Shown here: positions 1 to 6,687 of the stretch, piece by piece | Layout: every line of letters begins with the position of its first letter | Numbering within the stretch: the stretch's first letter is position 1 | From: Selenomonas sp. AE3005 | GTDB lineage: Bacteria; Bacillota; Negativicutes; Selenomonadales; Selenomonadaceae | NCBI RefSeq assembly: GCF_000686945.1 | Contig: NZ_KK366040.1 | Location: 272,405-314,930, forward strand | Length of the DNA stretch: 42,526 nt | Direction of reading: 5' to 3' | Position numbers and translations under genes: made by a program | Notes under the pieces: model-generated | What the model saw: the letters and a program-made list of their open reading frames with translations, nothing else | Database searches by the model: none | What the model was told of the DNA's origin: nothing

Positions 1-100
1 ATGATATTGTACCATAGCGAGGTTTAATAGGAAATTACAACCCTGATGCTCTCCTAGCTGAACTGCATCTTTATATTTTGGTAAATTATACCGCGTTTTG

Positions 101-115
101 TATTGTTTTACAATA
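101..115. promoter_or_regulatory. Inverted repeat, possible operator
   Basis: TATTGTTTTACAATA is a perfect 6-3-6 inverted repeat in the hydrogenase leader, about 350 bases before the start codon and 47 bases before the small ORF at 162. The binding protein is unknown. It is not a standard FNR or CRP site. Confidence 0.25.
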
Positions 116-161
116 TCTGTGAGGTAAATGTACAATTTTCGTCAGAGCCTGGGGAGGTAAA

Positions 162-287
162 ATGTTTTTTCGTAGCAGGAGAAAGCCGGTGCGGTGGCGA
201 AGTAAGGACACAGTAGACCTATGGAATATGGGTGTGATTAGTCCTGTTTATCAAAGGATATTCTTGCTTTATTGCCATAGCGAATAA
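162..287 (+). CDS. Possible 41-residue leader peptide or small protein
   Basis: An ATG at 162 follows a strong ribosome site (GGGGAGGT at 151-158) and opens a 41-codon frame ending in TAA at 285-287. The product starts MFFRSRRKPVRWRSK, so it is strongly basic in its first half and carries two Trp. I recognise no family. It could be a small protein, a leader peptide, or a chance frame inside a structured untranslated region. The case rests only on the ribosome site. Confidence 0.3.
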   Translation: MFFRSRRKPVRWRSKDTVDLWNMGVISPVYQRIFLLYCHSE

Positions 288-345
288 AAAATATTTATGG
301 TGAATCTTTGTAATAATAGATATAGCATTTTGTATTTTTTCGGCG

Positions 346-351
346 TATAAT
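346..351 (+). promoter_or_regulatory. Candidate -10 box for the hydrogenase operon
   Basis: TATAAT lies about 100 bases before the GTG start at 453. No good -35 hexamer is found at 16-18 bases upstream (the best is ATAGCA), so the assignment is weak or the promoter needs an activator. Confidence 0.3.
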
Positions 352-452
352 AAATGGTATCACTGATAGATGTTTTTTATAGTATCACCAACGAGCCGGT
401 GACGTAAGTCTATAGCAATACATCTGCAAGGATAACATGAGGAGGTAACAAA

Positions 453-1520
453 GTGGACAAACGGGAGAGTATGTGGGATTTATATCTCAAAAAAGGCATG
501 AGCCGCCGCAGCTTTGTTAAAAGCTGCATTGCGCTGACGTCCCTGATGGGCCTCGGCACGGACCAGGTGTCCAAGGTGGTGGAAGCTGCCGAGAAGAAGC
601 CTTTGCCGGTAGTGGTCTGGATTCATGGACATGAATGCACGGGCTGTGATGAGTCCTTCATTCGTTCCGGGGCACCGCTCGCATCTGATTTGGTGCTGAG
701 CCAGATTGCGCTGGAGTATGACCATCTGTTAAGTGCCGCCAGCGGCGAGCCTTTCGAGGCACATTTGGAAGAAACTATCAACAAGTACAAAGGTCAGTAC
801 ATCCTCTGTGTAGAAGGTGCTGTCTGCACTAAGGAGAACGGCATTTACTGCATGTCCGGCGGCAAGCCGTTCATTCAGACGTTGCAGCATGCTGCCCATA
901 ATGCTGCGGCAGTTATCGCTTACGGTACCTGTGCTGTATCCGGTGGTATTCAGGCTGCCAAACCGAACCCGACTGGTTCCTCCGGCATTGCGCATTTCTG
1001 TGGCAGAACGCCGGTTGTCAATGTGCCGGGCTGTCCGCCGATTCCGGAAGTTATGACGGGCGTGGTCATGCATGTGGCTCTCTTTGGCACGGTGCCGCCG
1101 CTCGATAACGAAGGCCGTCCGAAACAGTTCTACGGCAATCGTATCCATGATACCTGCTATCGCCGTCCGTTCTTTGATGCCGGTATGTTTGCAGAACGCT
1201 TTGACGATGAAGGCGCTAAGGCTGGCTGGTGCCTGTATAAACTGGGCTGCCGCGGACCTGAAACCTACAATTCCTGTGGTAATCTGCGCTGGTTCCAGGG
1301 CATGAGTTACCCGATTCAGTCCGGTGCTCCCTGCATTGGCTGCTCCAATGCACATTTCTGGGACGAAGACCCGATGACCACCCGTATGCCGGAGTATGGT
1401 CCGTTGGGCAACGTGGATAAAATCGGTGCTGCTATGGCTGTGGCCACGGCGGCAGGTGTGGCTGCGCATGGCGCTATGAGCGTTGTGCAGAAGCAGAAAC
1501 GCGAAGCAGAGAAGGAATAA
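453..1520 (+). CDS. hyaA: [NiFe] hydrogenase small subunit, Tat-exported
   Basis: This subunit carries the three iron-sulfur clusters that lead electrons from the NiFe site of the large subunit to the cytochrome b. The GTG start at 453 sits 6 bases after GGAGGT (441-446). The N-terminus holds a twin-arginine signal (SRRSFVK, residues 17-23) followed by a hydrophobic stretch, so the enzyme is exported folded together with the large subunit. Cluster ligands are visible: ECTGCDES (proximal), the Cys of AYGTCAVSGG and of VPGCPP, HDTC...WC...GC (distal) and SC...PCIGC (medial). A hydrophobic helix near the C-terminus (about residues 323-345) is a likely membrane anchor. The proximal motif is CTGC, not CTCC, and the later extra Cys of O2-tolerant enzymes is also missing, so I predict a standard O2-sensitive enzyme. 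Length is normal for group 1. It is the first gene of the operon, 16 bases before the large subunit. Confidence 0.97.
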   Translation: MDKRESMWDLYLKKGMSRRSFVKSCIALTSLMGLGTDQVSKVVEAAEKKPLPVVVWIHGHECTGCDESFIRSGAPLASDLVLSQIALEYDHLLSAASGEPFEAHLEETINKYKGQYILCVEGAVCTKENGIYCMSGGKPFIQTLQHAAHNAAAVIAYGTCAVSGGIQAAKPNPTGSSGIAHFCGRTPVVNVPGCPPIPEVMTGVVMHVALFGTVPPLDNEGRPKQFYGNRIHDTCYRRPFFDAGMFAERFDDEGAKAGWCLYKLGCRGPETYNSCGNLRWFQGMSYPIQSGAPCIGCSNAHFWDEDPMTTRMPEYGPLGNVDKIGAAMAVATAAGVAAHGAMSVVQKQKREAEKE

Positions 1521-1536
1521 GGGAGCAGGTGAATAA

Positions 1537-3444
1537 ATGAAACATGTAGTAGTAGATCCGGTAACTCGCATTGAAGGTCATCTTCGTGTAGAGGTGCAGG
1601 TTGATGAAGCAACGGGGAAGGTTACAGACGCTGTTTCCTCCGGTACCGCCTGGCGCGGCCTGGAACTGGTTATGAAGAACCGTGACCCCCGTGACGCCTG
1701 GGCTTATATCCAGCGTATTTGCGGCGTTTGCACCACGGCTCATGCTTTGGGCTCTGTCCGTGCGGTTGAGGACGCTTTGGGTATTGCTATTCCGAAGAAT
1801 GCCAATTATATCCGCAACATCATGGCGGCAACGCTGACGGTGCAGGACCATATCGTGCATTTCTATCATCTGCATGCTTTGGACTGGGTAAGCCCGGTAG
1901 AGGCTTTGGCTGCTGACGCCATTGCCACGGCTAATCTGCAGAATACGGTGCTGAACACTTACAAACTGCCGTTCCGTGCGCCGGAAACGTCCGTAACGGA
2001 AGCCTATGAGCATGACTTCCCGGCAGCTACGCCCCAGTACTTTGAACAGATTAAGAATAAGGTAAAAGCTATCGTAGAAAGCGGCCAGCTGGGTATTTTC
2101 TCCGCCAACTGGTGGGACCATCCCGATTACAAGCTGCTGCCGCCGGAAGTTCATCTTTTGGCTGTGGCGCATTATCTGGAAATGCTGGATAAGCAGCGCG
2201 AGCTGGTTACGCCGCATGTTATCTTCGGCGGCAAGAATCCGCATCCGCATTATGTGGTGGGCGGTATGCCCTGCTCCATTTCCTTGGAGGACGGCAATGC
2301 TCCGGTGAATACGGCACGTCTGGAAATCGTAGACAGAGCCATCAACATGGGGCGCTCGCTGGTAAACAATTATTATCTGCCTGACCTGCTGGCCATTGGT
2401 TCCGCTTATGTGAAAGCCGGCCGGGTTGATGGCGGCGGCATGGCTAAGACCTGCGTGCTTGGTTATGGTGCATATCCGATTGAAAGCTACACGGGCACCA
2501 GTGATGGCGGTTTCTTCAAGAACCTCCTCATTCGCTGCAACGGCGTAGTGGAAGACTTTGGCAAGGGCCTGGCTGCTGCGAAGTTCACGGAGGTAACGGC
2601 AGAAGATGTTACGACGGAAAATATTACGGAAAGCGTTGACCACGCTTGGTATGAGTATCCTGCCGGGAAGAAAGACCGTCATCCTTGGGAAGGTGTTACT
2701 GCAGCTAAGTTCACCGGTCCTAAAGAGGGCACGGAAACGGATTGGAAAGCGCTCAATGAAAACGGCAAATATTCCTGGCTGAAAACGCCGAAATGGAAAG
2801 GCAAACTTTGTGAAGTTGGTCCGCTGGCCCGTTATATCATCATCTACACCAAGGCTAAGAAGGGCCTGCTGCCGGATATGACCTGGGCAGAAAAGATGAT
2901 GCTTGACCAGCTCGATGCTGTTTCCAAGGTCCTGGGCCTGGCTCCGGAAGTATGGCTGCCCACGATGGTAGGCCGTACGGCTGCACGTGCTCTGGACTGC
3001 CAGCTGGCTGCGGAAATCAACAAGTTCTTCTTTGATAAGCTCATTGCCAACCTGAAGGCCGGTGATACCAAGGTTGCTAATTCCGATAAGTGGGATCCGA
3101 ATACCTGGCCGAAGGAATGCAAGGGTGTGGGCCTCTATGAGGCACCGCGCGGTGCACTGTCCCATTACATCACCATCAAGGATGGCAAGACGGACAATTA
3201 TCAGTGCATTGTGCCGACGACCTGGAATGCCTGCCCGCGTGACGATAATGCCGGCAATGGCGCCTACGAAATGGCCATGAAGGACACGCAGGTGAAGGTT
3301 GCCGATAAGCCGCTGGAAATCGTCAAGGTTATCCGTTCCTTTGACCCCTGCATGGCTTGTGCAACGCATATGTTTAATGCCAAGGGTGAAAAGATTAACG
3401 TCATTACTACGGACCCGTACTCCGGTACCCGGGTGGACAAATAA
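1537..3444 (+). CDS. hyaB: [NiFe] hydrogenase large subunit
   Basis: This is the catalytic subunit, which holds the Ni-Fe(CN)2CO centre and oxidises H2. The N-terminal ligand motif RICGVCTTAH has Cys62 and Cys65, and the C-terminal motif DPCMACATH has Cys605 and Cys608 with His611. A 24-residue tail follows His611; in this family it is removed after nickel insertion by an endopeptidase, and a matching protease gene lies at 5594. At 635 residues it is slightly longer than many relatives. The ATG at 1537 follows GGGAGCAGG. It has no export signal of its own and should travel with the Tat signal of the small subunit. The cytochrome b gene follows 20 bases downstream, the usual small-large-cytochrome order of quinone-reducing uptake hydrogenases. 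Confidence 0.98.
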   Translation: MKHVVVDPVTRIEGHLRVEVQVDEATGKVTDAVSSGTAWRGLELVMKNRDPRDAWAYIQRICGVCTTAHALGSVRAVEDALGIAIPKNANYIRNIMAATLTVQDHIVHFYHLHALDWVSPVEALAADAIATANLQNTVLNTYKLPFRAPETSVTEAYEHDFPAATPQYFEQIKNKVKAIVESGQLGIFSANWWDHPDYKLLPPEVHLLAVAHYLEMLDKQRELVTPHVIFGGKNPHPHYVVGGMPCSISLEDGNAPVNTARLEIVDRAINMGRSLVNNYYLPDLLAIGSAYVKAGRVDGGGMAKTCVLGYGAYPIESYTGTSDGGFFKNLLIRCNGVVEDFGKGLAAAKFTEVTAEDVTTENITESVDHAWYEYPAGKKDRHPWEGVTAAKFTGPKEGTETDWKALNENGKYSWLKTPKWKGKLCEVGPLARYIIIYTKAKKGLLPDMTWAEKMMLDQLDAVSKVLGLAPEVWLPTMVGRTAARALDCQLAAEINKFFFDKLIANLKAGDTKVANSDKWDPNTWPKECKGVGLYEAPRGALSHYITIKDGKTDNYQCIVPTTWNACPRDDNAGNGAYEMAMKDTQVKVADKPLEIVKVIRSFDPCMACATHMFNAKGEKINVITTDPYSGTRVDK

Positions 3445-3464
3445 TCTGCAGAAAGGAAAAAGCT

Positions 3465-4160
3465 ATGAAAGAAGTAGTTCGCAGGGAATATTACCTGTTT
3501 AGTCCTTGGCTGCGGATCTTTCATTGGATTATGGTGGCAGCCATCTGTGTCCTGTTTATTACAGGCCTGATGATTACCAGTCCGTGGAATATCCATGCGT
3601 CGGAACCGACTTTTTCCGGCATGACGCTGGATAATATCCGCAATATCCATTTTCTGGCAGCCTATCTGTTCAGTGCCTCGTTTATCTTTAAGATTTACGG
3701 GTTTATCATCAATCGCGGTGACCGGCTGTTTCCGCATGTCTGGAAAGGGTATTTTTACAGAAATACCATTGATGTAGCCATGCATTATATGTTCCTGAAA
3801 GCGGAACATGCGTCTTATCTGCGTAATCCGCTGGCCCGTTGCTCCTACGCGTTCCTGTATGTGCTGGTACTTATCGAAATCATCACGGGTTTCGGTATTT
3901 ACTATATGACGGACCCCTTCGGCATTGGCGGCACGCTGTTTGGCTGGGTAATTCCCCTGTTGGGCGGTGAAATGATGGCGCATCTCGTGCATCACTATGT
4001 GGCCTGGGGTATTATCCTCTTTGCTATCGGCCATGTTTACATGGTTATCCGCGCTGAGTTCATGGAAGGTGAAAGTGAAGTATCCTCCATGTTCTCCGGC
4101 AGCAAGATTTTGGCGCATGAGCCGCGTGATGCCGGCCATCTCGATGGTACGCTGAAGTAA
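3465..4160 (+). CDS. hyaC: Ni/Fe-hydrogenase cytochrome b subunit
   Basis: This is a membrane di-heme cytochrome b that anchors the hydrogenase and passes its electrons to the quinone pool. The 231-residue product has about four hydrophobic segments (near residues 20-40, 60-85, 125-150 and 175-200). Candidate heme ligands include His20 in RIFHW, a His in the second segment (IRNIHFLAAY), and His in HLVHHY and IGHVYM. The ATG at 3465 follows GAAAGGA at 3451-3457. It directly follows the large subunit, so the three form a complete membrane-bound uptake enzyme. In an anaerobe of this type fumarate reduction is a likely electron sink, but no fumarate reductase gene is in the window. Confidence 0.93.
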   Translation: MKEVVRREYYLFSPWLRIFHWIMVAAICVLFITGLMITSPWNIHASEPTFSGMTLDNIRNIHFLAAYLFSASFIFKIYGFIINRGDRLFPHVWKGYFYRNTIDVAMHYMFLKAEHASYLRNPLARCSYAFLYVLVLIEIITGFGIYYMTDPFGIGGTLFGWVIPLLGGEMMAHLVHHYVAWGIILFAIGHVYMVIRAEFMEGESEVSSMFSGSKILAHEPRDAGHLDGTLK

Positions 4161-4234
4161 GTATTGTTATTTGACCACTGGGCAATTTGTACTAGCGGTT
4201 TGCTCATATTGATGAAATAAAGGAGGCTTTGCCC

Positions 4235-4477
4235 ATGTGTAAGGAATGCGGCTGCGGACACGAGGGTGGCAACACCCGCTTGCAGTTCACGGTGCATGGC
4301 TATACGGCGGAGAGTGCGCAGGCAATGGAAAAGGAGCTTTTGGGATTACCGGGAGTTCTGTATGTTCATATCCATGCGCATGACGGTGAAACCACCGTGG
4401 ATTACAATCCTGAGAAAACGAAACTCGGGGATATCCTGCAGAGTTTTAGTGCTCGCGGTCTGGAGGCAGTTTTATAA
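4235..4477 (+). CDS. Small protein: CxxCGC metal motif fused to a heavy-metal-associated-like domain
   Basis: The product has 80 residues. It begins MCKECGCGHEGGN, which closely resembles the high-affinity nickel-binding N-terminus of enterobacterial HypB (MCTTCGCGEGN). The remainder (about residues 14-80) reads like a beta-alpha-beta-beta-alpha-beta heavy-metal-associated fold, but lacks the CxxC usually found in its first loop (HGYTAES instead). The ATG at 4235 is chosen over the TTG at 4229 because AGGAGG (4221-4226) is 8 bases away and because it puts Cys at position 2, as in HypB. It lies between the hydrogenase structural genes and hypA-hypB, and the HypB here has no CxxCGC. I infer a nickel-storage or delivery protein for hydrogenase maturation; this role is not established. 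Confidence 0.8.
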   Translation: MCKECGCGHEGGNTRLQFTVHGYTAESAQAMEKELLGLPGVLYVHIHAHDGETTVDYNPEKTKLGDILQSFSARGLEAVL

Positions 4478-4493
4478 CTGCTGCTTGCTTATT

Positions 4494-4535
4494 ACGCCTT
4501 CCCTGCCCTATTAGTGTTGGCGGGGAAGGCGTTTT
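4494..4535 (+). terminator. Terminator or attenuator before hypA
   Basis: ACGCCTTCCC (4494-4503) pairs perfectly with GGGAAGGCGT (4523-4532) and ends in TTTT. It lies between the CxxCGC gene and hypA in the same direction, so it probably reduces rather than abolishes transcription into the hyp genes. Confidence 0.7.
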
Positions 4536-4590
4536 CATTATGTATCGGCTGGGGGGAACGCTCCCCAAAGATGCAAACGAGGTGAAAAAT

Positions 4591-4932
4591 ATGCATGAAA
4601 TGGCCATTGCGGAAGGAATTTTAGATATAGCGCTTGATTATGCCAAGCAGAATGACGCGCAGAAAATCAATGAAATCGGCCTGCTTATTGGAGAGATGTC
4701 CGGGGTGGAAGTTGATTCCCTGGAGTTTTCCTTTAATATGCTGGTGCAGGGGACTATGGCCGAGGGGGCTAAACTGGTCATCAAAAATGTACCGCTTATG
4801 GGGCGGTGCAGCAAATGTGGCAAGGAGTTTCATATCGAGCATTATGATTTTTGGTGTCCCGAGTGTAAGGACGGGGTACTGACTACCTTGTCAGGCCGCG
4901 AAATGCAGGTAGAATATTTGGAGGTAGACTGA
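4591..4932 (+). CDS. hypA: Hydrogenase nickel incorporation protein HypA
   Basis: HypA works with HypB to load nickel into the large-subunit precursor. The start is placed at the ATG at 4591, since the family begins MHE and His2 is the nickel ligand; the in-frame ATG at 4540 would bury it. The start follows GAGGTG (4579-4584). The 113-residue product has the conserved zinc site CSKC (Cys73, Cys76) and CPEC (Cys89, Cys92) and a normal length. Its stop overlaps the hypB start (TGATG at 4930-4934), indicating translational coupling. A terminator-like hairpin lies upstream at 4494-4535. Confidence 0.96.
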   Translation: MHEMAIAEGILDIALDYAKQNDAQKINEIGLLIGEMSGVEVDSLEFSFNMLVQGTMAEGAKLVIKNVPLMGRCSKCGKEFHIEHYDFWCPECKDGVLTTLSGREMQVEYLEVD

Positions 4933-5591
4933 TGGAGATTAAGGTTATCAAGAATATTTTAGGGGAAAATGACAGATTAGCCGCAGAAAATCAGGCTATG
5001 TTTCAGGATAAAAAGGTGTTTGTACTGAATTTCATGGGTTCGCCGGGGGCTGGCAAGACTTCGGTGCTCGAAAAGACCATGGAACGGCTGAAGGATAAAA
5101 TCAAGATGGCGGTTATCGAGGGCGACCTCTTTACGAGCAAGGACGCTGAGCGAATTGATAAGTATGGTGTGCCGGTAATTCAGATTAACACAGCCGGGGG
5201 CTGCCATCTGGACGCCAATATGGTGCAGAAAACCGTGAAGGAAATGAATCTGGACGAGCTGGATCTGCTGGTGGTGGAAAATGTGGGCAATCTCGTGTGT
5301 CCGGCGGAGTTCCCCGTAGGGGAAGATGCCCGGGCAGTGGTGCTGTCGGTCACGGAAGGTGATGACAAGCCTTTGAAATATCCGCTGATGTTCAAGGAAA
5401 GTGAGATTGCGCTTATCAATAAGGTGGATTTGGCACCTTATTGTAATTTCAATATGGATTCGGCCAAGCAGGATATCACGAGTCTGCACCCTGGCATTGA
5501 GGTGCTGGAGGTTTCCTGCACCAAGGGTGATGGCCTTGACCACTGGTGTGACTGGCTGCTGCAAAAGGTGGCGGCGAAAAAGGGGAAGTAA
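4932..5591 (+). CDS. hypB: Hydrogenase nickel incorporation GTPase HypB (lacks N-terminal CxxCGC)
   Basis: HypB is the GTPase that powers nickel transfer to the hydrogenase large subunit with HypA. The 219-residue protein has the P-loop GSPGAGKTS (36-44), the GTP-specificity motif NKVD (163-166) and the G-domain metal site residues Cys91-His92 (GGCHLDA) and Cys123 (NLVCPAEF). It starts directly at the dimer and G domain: both the N-terminal CxxCGC nickel motif and the His-rich linker of other HypB proteins are absent. The ATG at 4932 overlaps the hypA stop, so the short N-terminus is not an artefact of start choice. The missing motif occurs on the separate protein at 4235. The protease gene follows 2 bases downstream. 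Confidence 0.97.
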   Translation: MEIKVIKNILGENDRLAAENQAMFQDKKVFVLNFMGSPGAGKTSVLEKTMERLKDKIKMAVIEGDLFTSKDAERIDKYGVPVIQINTAGGCHLDANMVQKTVKEMNLDELDLLVVENVGNLVCPAEFPVGEDARAVVLSVTEGDDKPLKYPLMFKESEIALINKVDLAPYCNFNMDSAKQDITSLHPGIEVLEVSCTKGDGLDHWCDWLLQKVAAKKGK

Positions 5592-5593
5592 GC

Positions 5594-6184
5594 ATGGCAG
5601 ATGTATTTGCGGCTGGTGGCACGTCCTGTCTGGACAATGTGCTCTATAAAAATGAAGTAACGATTCTGGGGATTGGCAATGTGATTCTGCGGGACGAGGG
5701 GTTTGGCGTCCGGGTGGCAGAATATCTGGATAAGCATTATGAATTTCCGGAGTCCGTGCAGATTGTGGACGGCGGTACTTTAGGTATTGAGCTGACGCAG
5801 TATGTCACGGGGACGGAAAAGCTGCTGGTGATTGATTCGATTAACGGCGGTGCTGAGCCGGGGACGACGTTCCGTTTTCACAATGATGATGTAATGGAGC
5901 ATTTTCAGGATAAGTTGTCGGCGCATGAAGTTGGCATTCAGGATGTGCTGGGATTGCTCACGGTCACGGGGCATAAGATTCCTGATGTGGTGGTTATTGG
6001 GGCGCAGCCATATGATGTGGAGGCCGGCGTTGAGCTGTCGGATGGCATGATGGAATTGCTGCCGCAGATGGTGGAGCAGGCGCTGGCAGAACTCAAAAAC
6101 TGGGGGATAGTGCCGAAACTGCGGAATGTGGCAGAAGATATGGACTACAATAAGGTGGCAGAGGATTTCTCGTCTGTTCGCTAA
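5594..6184 (+). CDS. hyaD: Hydrogenase maturation endopeptidase (HyaD/HupD family)
   Basis: This nickel-checking protease removes the C-terminal tail of the large subunit once nickel is in place, so that the enzyme folds shut. Conserved features are GIGNVILRDEGFG with Glu35, Asp81 (VIDSIN) and His111 (SAHEVG), the three nickel-sensing residues of the family. The 196-residue product has about 20 extra N-terminal residues compared with family members that start at the (V)TILGIGN strand. The ATG at 5594 lies 2 bases after the hypB stop, with a purine-rich ribosome site inside the hypB end. A later start cannot be excluded. A long inverted repeat separates this gene from hypC. Confidence 0.95.
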   Translation: MADVFAAGGTSCLDNVLYKNEVTILGIGNVILRDEGFGVRVAEYLDKHYEFPESVQIVDGGTLGIELTQYVTGTEKLLVIDSINGGAEPGTTFRFHNDDVMEHFQDKLSAHEVGIQDVLGLLTVTGHKIPDVVVIGAQPYDVEAGVELSDGMMELLPQMVEQALAELKNWGIVPKLRNVAEDMDYNKVAEDFSSVR

Positions 6185-6190
6185 TGCTTG

Positions 6191-6361
6191 GGGCGGCGGT
6201 GGTATTGTGCTTTCGCTTAGACTGTCAGCTAAAAGTATTTTTGCCTTGTGTCCGTAAAATGCCTAAACTCGCTGCGCTCAGACAGTAGGCATTTTGCGGA
6301 CGGCAAAAATACTTTCTTAACGCTGACAGTCAAACGCTGCAGCCCAATATCACCGCCGCCC
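6191..6361. repeat. Long intergenic hairpin element, copy A
   Basis: This 171-base imperfect palindrome begins 7 bases after the protease stop. Outer arms GGGCGGCGGTGGTATTG (6191-6207) and CAATATCACCGCCGCCC (6345-6361) pair with one wobble. Middle arms GACTGTCAGC (6220-6229) and its complement (from 6322) continue into AAAGTATTTTTGCC pairing, with an asymmetric bulge (TTAA on the right side). The inner stem 6250-6264 pairs with 6287-6301. The apical loop 6265-6286 begins AAACTCGCTGCGCTCAGACA. Copies B and C share the loop and the bulge but not the arm sequences. Confidence 0.85.
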
Positions 6362-6450
6362 TGCGGCGCGTCAAATGATATTTTTTTACGTTGAGTAGTC
6401 AGCAAAAGCCTTTCCGCTAAGAAACGAATTAGTTGTTAGGAGGTAATACT

Positions 6451-6687
6451 ATGTGTTTGGCTGTTCCTGCCAAAGTAGTTGCGATAAATGATGCTATGGG
6501 GACGGTGGATATTGCCGGGGTTACGCGTGATGTGAGTCTTATGCTGCTGCCGGAAACTAAGCTGGGGGATTATGTGCTTGTACATGCCGGCTTTGCCATG
6601 CAGAAGGTGGAGGAGAAGGACGCGCAGGAAACTTATGCGCTGATGGCAGAAATGCGTGGAGCGCCTAGGACGGTGGATAAGCTGTGA
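6451..6687 (+). CDS. hypC: Hydrogenase assembly chaperone HypC
   Basis: HypC is a small chaperone that carries the Fe(CN)2CO group with HypD and delivers it to the large-subunit precursor. The family signature MCLAVPAK is at the N-terminus, and Cys2 is the essential iron and precursor ligand. The start is therefore the ATG at 6451, 7 bases after AGGAGG (6438-6443), not the upstream frame start at 6433. The 78-residue length is typical. Its stop overlaps the hypD start (GTGA at 6684-6687), so the two are translationally coupled. The strong ribosome site after the long hairpin suggests a second transcription or processing unit of the hyp genes. Confidence 0.97.
   Translation: MCLAVPAKVVAINDAMGTVDIAGVTRDVSLMLLPETKLGDYVLVHAGFAMQKVEEKDAQETYALMAEMRGAPRTVDKL

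Larger units (their letters stand above)
1..452. other. Leader region upstream of the hydrogenase operon
   Basis: This is 452 bases without a clear conserved gene. It holds a perfect inverted repeat TATTGT-TTT-ACAATA at 101-115, a possible operator. A small ORF with a strong ribosome site lies at 162-287 (listed separately). A TATAAT box at 346-351 is the best -10 candidate for the hydrogenase genes; its -35 is poor, which would fit an activator-dependent promoter. CCATAGCGA occurs at 12-20 and again at 275-283, and GTATCAC occurs twice between 358 and 390. I compared the region by eye with cobalamin, molybdenum-cofactor, NiCo and c-di-GMP riboswitch consensus cores and found no convincing match. 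Confidence 0.4.

Noticed and set aside
1-452. Riboswitch (cobalamin, NiCo, molybdenum cofactor or c-di-GMP) in the hydrogenase leader
   Set aside because: Short matches such as GCCGGTG appear, but the conserved core segments of these classes are missing.
1474-3369. A 631-codon open frame on the minus strand, antisense to the hydrogenase large subunit
   Set aside because: It mirrors the whole catalytic gene, has no family features, and comes from codon bias (few antisense stops). The plus-strand frame has clear NiFe ligands.
6191-6361. CRISPR array for the repeated 22-base sequence
   Set aside because: The repeats are single copies at three distant sites, each in a hairpin loop, with no spacer array or cas genes.
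6191-6361. Ordinary rho-independent terminator for copy A
   Set aside because: It is far too long, has nested stems with a conserved loop, and lacks a terminal T-run; termination may still be one of its effects.
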